Positions 58,969-64,000 of a stretch of 64,000 bases of DNA are shown here, piece by piece (the stretch's first letter is position 1; each line of letters opens with the position of its first letter). This DNA comes from Cellulomonas marina (GTDB lineage Bacteria > Actinomycetota > Actinomycetes > Actinomycetales > Cellulomonadaceae), in NCBI RefSeq assembly GCF_900111925.1, contig NZ_FOKA01000008.1, positions 144,390-208,389 of the forward strand, written 5' to 3'. The notes below the pieces were generated by a model. That model searched no databases. It was not told where the DNA came from and saw only the letters and a program-made list of their open reading frames with translations. The position numbers were made by a program, and so were the translations under genes.

Positions 58969-60569
58969 GCGGACGTCCCCGCGCGGGCGGCCTCGCCGTG
59001 CACGACGACGCGGTCGCGCCCCTCCGCCTTCGCGCCGTACAGCGCGAGGTCCGCCGCGTGCAGCAGCCTCTCCGGCGACGTCCCGGCGTCCGGCGCGACC
59101 GCGACGCCGATGCTCACGGTCACCGCCGGTGCGTGGGTGCGCGCCGCCACCGCGCGCCGCGCCCGCTCGGCGACGGCAGCCGCGCGGTCCACCGGGGTGG
59201 CGGGCAGCAGGAGGCAGAACTCCTCGCCCCCGTACCGCGCCGGCAGCGCCCCGGGCGGCGCGACGGACCGCAGGACGGTGCCCACCGTGCGCAGCGTCTC
59301 GTCGCCGACGAGGTGGCCGTGGCGGTCGTTGACGGCCTTGACGTGGTCGACGTCCAGCAGCAGCACGGCCGTGGGGGCCCCGTCGTGCGCGTCGTCGACG
59401 AGCGCCTCGGACAGGGTCCGGTCGAGCGTGGCGCGGTTGGGCAGCCCGGTCAGCCCGTCCGTCTCCGCGAGGCGGCGCAGGCGGGCGACGAGGGCCGCGC
59501 GCGCCAGCGACTGCGCCGCGTGCGCCGCGGCCTGCTGCGCCGAGAGCAGGCGCCGCCGCTCGACCCCGGGCACCGCCCCGACCGCCCGGGCGAGCAGGCC
59601 GGGCGGTGCGACGTCGAGCACGAGCGCACCCGCGGCGTCGTCGAGGGCCCACGGCACGACGACGAGGTGCGTCGCCCCCGGCAGGTGCTCCCGCAGCGCG
59701 GCGTCGGCGACGGGGTCCGGGTGCTCGACGAGCAGCGTCGTGTGCGTGGCCTGGGCCCGCCGCACGACGGAGGCCGGACGGAGGTCCAGCGGCGTCTCGA
59801 GCCGCAGCACGCCGCTCGCGACGGGGGCCGTCGCCGCGACGCGCGCGGGCCCGGCCGCCGGCAGGCTCACGACGAGCGCGCGGCGCGCCAGGAGCTCGTC
59901 GTGCGCCAGGTCGGCCAGGAGCTGCGCCACGCGCCGCGCGTCGGTGCAGGTCTCGAGCTCGAGCAAGAACCGCGCGAGGACGTCCGCGTCGTAGCGCCGC
60001 CGCCGCAGCTCGCGCTCGTTCACCGCGGCGAACGTCGCCGTGCCCAGCCCCGCGGCCCAGAGCACGGCCAGCAGCTCGACGAGCTGCCGGTACGGGTACG
60101 GCCCGCCGAGGGGCACGTCGGTCCCCGTGAGCAGACCGGTGCGTGCCGCCTCGACGGCGACGACGAGCGCGATGGAGTGCCAGAGCGCGACCTTGAGCCC
60201 GGTCCGGAAGGACGTCAGCAGCGTCACCGCGGTCAGGTGCAGCAGGAGCAGGTAGGGCACCGGCCCGTCGAACCCCTCGAGGACGACGAAGGCCCACGCG
60301 AGGTGGGCGCCGTCGACCAGCACCGCCGCCGTCAGGGTCGCGAGCGCCACCCGGCGGCCCAGCTGCAGCAGCGGCAGCGCCGCCAGCGCCAGCACGAGGT
60401 GCAGGACGGCGACGAGCACGAGTGCGGGCCCGTCCTCCGGGCGACCCGCTCCGCCGCCCGCCCACAGCAGCGGCGGCCCGACGACCACCACCGCGACCCG
60501 CAGCAGCGCCGTCCAGCGCAGCCGGTCGCCGAGCGGGACCAGGCCGTCGCCACCCGAGCGCACCCTCAT
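58965..60569 (-). CDS. Membrane GGEEF diguanylate cyclase with GAF-like domain
   Basis: 534 residues. About five to six helices in residues 20-185 (LLRVAVVVVGPPLLWAGGG, LVLVAVLHLVLALAALPLL and others) form a membrane sensor. A GAF-like domain follows (about 200-350), then GGDEF at 365-530 with ETDGLTGLPNRATLDRTLSE, TAVLLLDVDHVKAVNDRHGH and PARYGGEEFCLLLPA. GGEEF is an active signature. There is no RxxD inhibitory site at the usual place before it, unlike the cyclase at 46250. ATG 60569 overlaps the upstream stop (ATGA), and its TGA overlaps the signal peptidase GTG. Coupling a cyclase to a SipW-type peptidase suggests c-di-GMP-linked control of secreted fibre-like proteins. Confidence 0.9.
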   Translation of the reverse strand: MRVRSGGDGLVPLGDRLRWTALLRVAVVVVGPPLLWAGGGAGRPEDGPALVLVAVLHLVLALAALPLLQLGRRVALATLTAAVLVDGAHLAWAFVVLEGFDGPVPYLLLLHLTAVTLLTSFRTGLKVALWHSIALVVAVEAARTGLLTGTDVPLGGPYPYRQLVELLAVLWAAGLGTATFAAVNERELRRRRYDADVLARFLLELETCTDARRVAQLLADLAHDELLARRALVVSLPAAGPARVAATAPVASGVLRLETPLDLRPASVVRRAQATHTTLLVEHPDPVADAALREHLPGATHLVVVPWALDDAAGALVLDVAPPGLLARAVGAVPGVERRRLLSAQQAAAHAAQSLARAALVARLRRLAETDGLTGLPNRATLDRTLSEALVDDAHDGAPTAVLLLDVDHVKAVNDRHGHLVGDETLRTVGTVLRSVAPPGALPARYGGEEFCLLLPATPVDRAAAVAERARRAVAARTHAPAVTVSIGVAVAPDAGTSPERLLHAADLALYGAKAEGRDRVVVHGEAARAGTSA

Positions 60570-61567
60570 GAGGTACGCCCCACGGGCGTCGTCGGGCGGA
60601 AGCGCTCGGGCGGCTCCTCGCGCAGCGGCGCGAGCGCGAGCTTCGGGTCGCGCCGGTCGATGGTGTCCTGCACGAGCAGGAAGAGCAGGACGACGGCGAC
60701 GAGGCCCAGCGGGAACGGGCTGCGCACGGCCACGCCGAGGGCGGTGGCCAGCACCGCGGCCGGCAGCGTGAGGGGCCCGGGCCGGGCGACGACGCGCTCG
60801 TCGCCGGCGGGGCCGGCGGAGCCACCGGTCAGCCCGCCCCCGCCCGAGCCCGACGACCCCGCGCCCGCGGCGGCGGCGGACCCCGTGGGGGACGGCATGG
60901 AGGACGGGGTGGGGGACGCGGAAGGGGATGCGTCAGGGGACGCGAGGGGGGACGGGACGGGAGACGTCGTGGAGGGCGGGCCGGCGGGCGCTGCGGCGGG
61001 GGAGGAGGCGGACGCGCGGGGCACGTCGGTCCCGGGCGCCGGGGCGGGGGGCGTGCCCTCCGTCCCGCGGGCCGGGGGCGGGGTGGGGCCACCGGGGGCC
61101 GGGGGTGCGCCGCCCGGCGCGGTCGGCGCGGGCGACGGCCCGGGGAGGGCCGGGCCGGCCGCCGGGTCGACGCGCCAGACGAGGTCGGCGGTGGCGGTGC
61201 CCCCTTGCGGCGCGCCGTCCTGCAGCACGACGGTCACCGCGAAGGTCCGCGCCTCCTCCGCCGGTCCGGGCCGCCAGCGGGTCGTGGCGCCGTGGACGCC
61301 GGCGTCACCCCAGCGGCTCAGCGTCGCCGCGACGACGGCTGGGCCGTCCGTGCTGTTCGACGGCACGCGGCCCGTGGCGTCCGCGGGGACGATGCAGCGC
61401 CTCGTCGCCGCGCACGACAGGTACGCCACCGGTCTCGGCACGTGGCGCGCGGGTCCGGGGGGGACGACCACCCGGACGTACAAGGTGTCGTACCGCCTGG
61501 CCGACGACAACGCCGCCCAGGGCAGGAACGTGCTCGTCGACCTGCGCTGGGAGGCGCAGAGCGTCAC
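60566..61567 (-). CDS. TasA-like/membrane protein of the SipW locus, 5' end doubtful
   Basis: As drawn, 333 residues from GTG 61567. The secure part is the C-terminal half: a beta segment EEARTFAVTVVLQDGAPQGG and ADLVWRVD, a Pro/Ser/Thr-rich linker of about 110 residues, two membrane helices (LPAAVLATALGVAV, LGLVAVVLLFLLVQ) and the cytoplasmic end DTIDRRDPKLALAPLREEP, which I recall from proteins of actinobacterial SipW loci. Such proteins should start with a signal peptide; none is found. Codon-position composition supports this strand at 61200-61334 but the opposite strand at 61470-61574. The N-terminus is probably lost or misplaced. Its TGA overlaps the cyclase ATG. Confidence 0.55.
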   Translation of the reverse strand: MTLCASQRRSTSTFLPWAALSSARRYDTLYVRVVVPPGPARHVPRPVAYLSCAATRRCIVPADATGRVPSNSTDGPAVVAATLSRWGDAGVHGATTRWRPGPAEEARTFAVTVVLQDGAPQGGTATADLVWRVDPAAGPALPGPSPAPTAPGGAPPAPGGPTPPPARGTEGTPPAPAPGTDVPRASASSPAAAPAGPPSTTSPVPSPLASPDASPSASPTPSSMPSPTGSAAAAGAGSSGSGGGGLTGGSAGPAGDERVVARPGPLTLPAAVLATALGVAVRSPFPLGLVAVVLLFLLVQDTIDRRDPKLALAPLREEPPERFRPTTPVGRTS

Positions 61568-61574
61568 GCCCTGA
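61335..61574 (+). pseudogene. Possible C-terminal remnant of a TasA/camelysin-like gene, antisense to the locus
   Basis: The plus strand reads SAGTMQRLVAAHDRYATGLG, TWRAGPGG, TRTYKVSYRLADDNAAQGRN and VLVDLRWEAQ, then TGA at 61572-61574. The pattern (LGTW-G-RTYxVxxxLxDxxxAQG-DLxWxA) is that of the last strands of TasA-like proteins. A perfect terminator hairpin begins at the next base. Over the last 35 codons first positions are richer in GC than second positions on this strand, as in coding DNA. No start, signal peptide or upstream body exists on this strand. A 3' fragment left by inversion is the best explanation. Confidence 0.4.
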
Positions 61575-61600
61575 GCCCCGGCCGCGACGGCGGCCGGGGC
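61575..61600. terminator. Bidirectional hairpin terminator beside the GH13 gene
   Basis: 11-bp perfect stem (61575-61585 with 61590-61600) and a 4-nt loop. It is directly after the plus-strand TGA and 14 bases beyond the GH13 stop on the minus strand. Confidence 0.75.
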
Positions 61601-61613
61601 CCCGGGCAGCGGC

Positions 61614-63515
61614 TCAGGCCCCGACGCGCACCCAGGCGGTCGTGTCCGTGGGGACGACGAGGTGGTCGCCCTCCGTCCCGAGCCCGCCGGAGGCGACGAG
61701 CACCTCGGCCCCCGCCGGCAGCGCGACGGGGTCGGCGCCGACGTTGGCCACGACGAGCACGTCGCCGTTGACGAAGGCGAGCACCCCCGTGCGGCTGGCG
61801 GGGTCGCGGTCCTCGCCGTGCTCGGTGGCGATGCCGTGCGCGCGCTCGTCGCCACCGCCACCGCCACCGCCACCGGCACCGGCACCGGCACCGCCCGACG
61901 CGGACACGCCGGCCGCGGTCACGGCCTGCGGACCCACCTCCGCCCAGCGCAGCCCGCCCTCGCCCAGCCGCAGCTCGCGCCGCACCCGCAGCGCCGCGCG
62001 GTACATCTCGAACGTCGAGCCCTCCACGCCGCGCTGCGCCTCGGCGGCGTACCCGCCCCACCCCTCGGGCTGCGGCAGCCAGGACAGCCCGGTGGGGGAG
62101 AAGCCGGCGGCCGGCGCCTCGACGGACCACGGCAGGGGCACGCGGCACCCGTCGCGGCCGAGCTCCTCGCCGCCCGTGCGGAAGAACGCGGGGTCCTGCC
62201 GCACCGCGGGGTCGAGCGCCGTGTGGTCCGGCAGGCCCAGCTCCTCGCCCTGGTACAGGTAGGCCGACCCGGGCAGGCCGAGCAGCACGAGCGTCGCGGC
62301 GCGGGCGCGGCGCAGGCCGAGCTCCGCGTCGGGCTGCACGTCGTCGGGGCCGATGCCGTTGGGCCGCTCCGTCGGGTCGGGCATGCCGAACCGGCTCGTG
62401 TGCCGCACGACGTCGTGGTTGCTCAGCACCCACGTCGTCGGGGCACCGACCGCGTCGTTCGCGCCGAAGGACGCCTCGACGACGCGCCGCAGCGCCCCGG
62501 CGTCCCACCCGGCGACGAGGAACGCGAAGTTGAAGGCCGTCTGCAGCTCGTCGGGCCGCACGTACAGGGCGAGGCGCGAGAGGGGCTCGACCCACGCCTC
62601 GGCGACCATCGCGCGGTCCCCGTCGTAGGCGTCGAGCACGCGCCGCCACGACCGGTAGACCTCGTGCACGCCGTCCTGGTCGAAGATCGGGTTCGGGTGC
62701 GCCTCGGCGGCACCGTCGGCGGCGGCGACCGGGTCGTCCTCCGCCCCCTCGACCATCCGCACGTGCCCGGCCCAGTCGGGCAGGCCCTCCGCCTTGACCA
62801 GCCCGTGCGCGACGTCGATGCGGAAGCCGTCGACCCCGCGGTCGAGCCAGAAGCGCAGGACGTCCTCGAACTCCTCGCGGACCACCGGGTTGGACCAGTC
62901 GAGGTCCGGCTGGCTCACGTCGAACAGGTGCAGGTACCACTGACCCGGTGTGCCGTCGGGGTCCGTCGTCCGCGTCCACGCACGCCCGCCGAAGATCGAG
63001 GACCAGTTGTTGGGCGGCTCGTCGCCGCCGGGCCCGCGGCCGTCGCGGAAGAGGTACCGGTCACGCGCGGGGGAGCCGGGCGGTGCCGCGAGGGCCTCCT
63101 GGAACCACGCGTGGTCGGCGGAGGTGTGGTTGGGCACGAGGTCGACGACCACCCGCAGGCCGAGCTCGTGCGCCCGGGCGACGAGGGCGTCGGCGTCCGC
63201 CAGCGTGCCGAACAGCGGGTCGACGTCGCGGTAGTCCGCCACGTCGTACCCCGCGTCCTTCTGCGGCGAGCGGTAGAACGGGGACAGCCACACGGCGTCG
63301 ACGCCGAGCTCGACGAGGTGGTCGAGGTGGGCGGTGATGCCGGGCAGGTCGCCGATGCCGTCCCCCGAGAGGTCGGCGAAGGAGCGCGGGTAGACCTGGT
63401 AGATGACGGCGTGGCGCCACCACGGGCCGCCGGGGGCGTCCGGCGCGTGCACGAGGTCGTCGGACACCACCGCCCCGGGCAGGTCGGTGGCGGGCGTACG
63501 GGAGTCGGTGGTCAC
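61614..63515 (-). CDS. GH13 alpha-glucosidase (oligo-1,6-glucosidase type)
   Basis: Hydrolyses alpha-glucosidic bonds of malto- or isomalto-oligosaccharides. 633 residues: AVIYQVYPRSFADLSGDGIG, VDLVPNHTSADHAWFQEAL, the nucleophile Asp in FRIDVAHGLVKAEG, acid/base Glu in AMVAEAWVEPLSRL, and the third carboxylate region TTWVLSNHDVVRHTSR. No signal peptide, so intracellular. An Ala/Gly run from GCC/ACC-type repeats (61853-61902) interrupts the C-terminal beta domain. GTG 63515 has GAGAGG upstream. A LacI-type regulator gene follows upstream in the same direction, likely controlling it in response to a sugar. Confidence 0.94.
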   Translation of the reverse strand: MTTDSRTPATDLPGAVVSDDLVHAPDAPGGPWWRHAVIYQVYPRSFADLSGDGIGDLPGITAHLDHLVELGVDAVWLSPFYRSPQKDAGYDVADYRDVDPLFGTLADADALVARAHELGLRVVVDLVPNHTSADHAWFQEALAAPPGSPARDRYLFRDGRGPGGDEPPNNWSSIFGGRAWTRTTDPDGTPGQWYLHLFDVSQPDLDWSNPVVREEFEDVLRFWLDRGVDGFRIDVAHGLVKAEGLPDWAGHVRMVEGAEDDPVAAADGAAEAHPNPIFDQDGVHEVYRSWRRVLDAYDGDRAMVAEAWVEPLSRLALYVRPDELQTAFNFAFLVAGWDAGALRRVVEASFGANDAVGAPTTWVLSNHDVVRHTSRFGMPDPTERPNGIGPDDVQPDAELGLRRARAATLVLLGLPGSAYLYQGEELGLPDHTALDPAVRQDPAFFRTGGEELGRDGCRVPLPWSVEAPAAGFSPTGLSWLPQPEGWGGYAAEAQRGVEGSTFEMYRAALRVRRELRLGEGGLRWAEVGPQAVTAAGVSASGGAGAGAGGGGGGGGDERAHGIATEHGEDRDPASRTGVLAFVNGDVLVVANVGADPVALPAGAEVLVASGGLGTEGDHLVVPTDTTAWVRVGA

Positions 63516-63639
63516 GGGGTGTGGCCTCTCGGTGGTGCGGTCGGGAGGGGTTCGGGAGGTCTGCTGCGCGAGCGGTGCCGCGGGCAGGCCGTCGATCGGG
63601 GGCGCGGTCGGGGGGACGGCGCGGGTGGTCCGGCGGCGT

Positions 63640-63707
63640 GGGTGGACGGGCGGTGCGGGTGGACGGGCGGTGCGGGTGGACGGGCGGTGCGGGTGGACGG
63701 GCGGTGC
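63640..63707. repeat. Four perfect 17-bp tandem repeats
   Basis: GGGTGGACGGGCGGTGC is repeated four times without spacer, ending 2 bases before the regulator stop codon, in the 194-base gap between the regulator and the alpha-glucosidase gene. The unit is not a multiple of three. The rest of the gap shows no clear LacI-type operator. Confidence 0.92.
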
Positions 63708-63709
63708 GG

Positions 63710-64000
63710 TCAGCCGGCGGCGCGGTGCGCCGGCGCGCCGTGGCGCGGGGCGGCGCGGGGGCCGTCGGCGTCGGGCAGCGCCGGCCCGGGGGCCGTGCGC
63801 GGCGCGGGCCCGGTGGACCCGCGCACGATGAGCTCGGGCTGGAAGAGCAGCTCCGTGCGCGCGGCGCTGCTGCGGTTGATCTCGGCGACGAGCGCGCTCA
63901 CCGCCGCGTGGCCCATGGCCTGCACGGGCTGGCGGACGGTCGTGAGGGGCGGGTCGGTGTAGGCGACGAGGGGTGAGTCGTCGAACCCGACGACCGACAC
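63710..64000 (-). CDS. LacI-family transcriptional regulator, C-terminal part
   Basis: The gene enters from beyond the window edge; about 96 C-terminal residues are visible. VSVVGFDDSPLVAYTDPPLT followed by TVRQPVQAMGHAAVSALVAE and LFQPELIVRGSTGPAP is the hallmark end of the periplasmic-binding-like effector domain of LacI regulators. The tail after the conserved end is Pro/Ala/Arg-rich. The HTH and start lie outside. Its position upstream of and codirectional with the alpha-glucosidase gene suggests sugar-responsive repression of that gene. Confidence 0.93.
   Translation of the reverse strand: MSVVGFDDSPLVAYTDPPLTTVRQPVQAMGHAAVSALVAEINRSSAARTELLFQPELIVRGSTGPAPRTAPGPALPDADGPRAAPRHGAPAHRAAG

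Noticed and set aside
63640..63707. CRISPR array
   Set aside because: The 17-bp units abut without spacers and no cas gene is present.

Overview
The window is very GC-rich (third codon positions are almost all G or C), uses many GTG starts, and strings genes together with 4-nt stop/start overlaps. Its gene order is that of an actinobacterium, most like Micrococcales and probably Cellulomonadaceae: leuS-comEA-comEC-holA, rpsT, lepA-hemW, hrcA-dnaJ-rsmE-phoH-ybeY-CNNM-era, leuA, recO-uppS, glyS-dusB. The family-level placement is inference. No tRNA, rRNA, IS element, prophage or CRISPR array was seen. No gap between genes exceeds 300 bases.

Layout. 1-8120: tail of leuS, competence genes comEA/comEC, holA, then a degenerate EAL protein divergent from an HTH-TPR regulator. 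8121-18107: rpsT, an orphan PemK/MazF-like gene, a permuted ATP-grasp / alpha-E / transglutaminase trio, lepA-hemW, a Pro/Gly/Gln-rich membrane protein and a DUF3097 gene. 18176-26962: the CIRCE-controlled hrcA-dnaJ heat-shock unit, followed by the conserved rsmE-phoH-ybeY-CNNM-era block and a membrane-bound alpha/beta hydrolase. 27096-43903: eight tightly packed genes, namely a PP2C phosphatase, an FHA protein, a Ser/Thr kinase, a 2100-residue Ig/FN3 surface protein, a MoxR ATPase, a DUF58 protein, a transglutaminase-fold protein lacking its Cys, and a second FHA protein. 44033-46011: leuA behind a leucine-rich leader peptide with alternative RNA pairings. 46250-53232: a TPR-GGDEF cyclase, recO, uppS, a DedA-like protein, glyS and dusB. 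53405-64000: a DUF222/HNH gene with no nearby stop, a fur-katA pair, a SipW-type secretion locus (frameshifted substrate, signal peptidase, GGEEF cyclase, membrane protein), a GH13 alpha-glucosidase and the end of a LacI-type regulator.

How genes work together. The 27-44 kb cluster looks like one phospho-signalling and envelope machine. Kinase and phosphatase would set phosphorylation, the FHA proteins would read it, MoxR/DUF58/transglutaminase-fold proteins form a known assembly trio, and the Ig/FN3 protein projects outward. Three cyclic-di-GMP-type proteins occur (5.8, 46.3 and 59 kb); one is translationally coupled to the SipW-type peptidase. Leaderless starts, with a -10-like hexamer 6-8 nt before GTG/ATG, recur through the window. 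In-frame short tandem repeats in protein tails are also unusually common.
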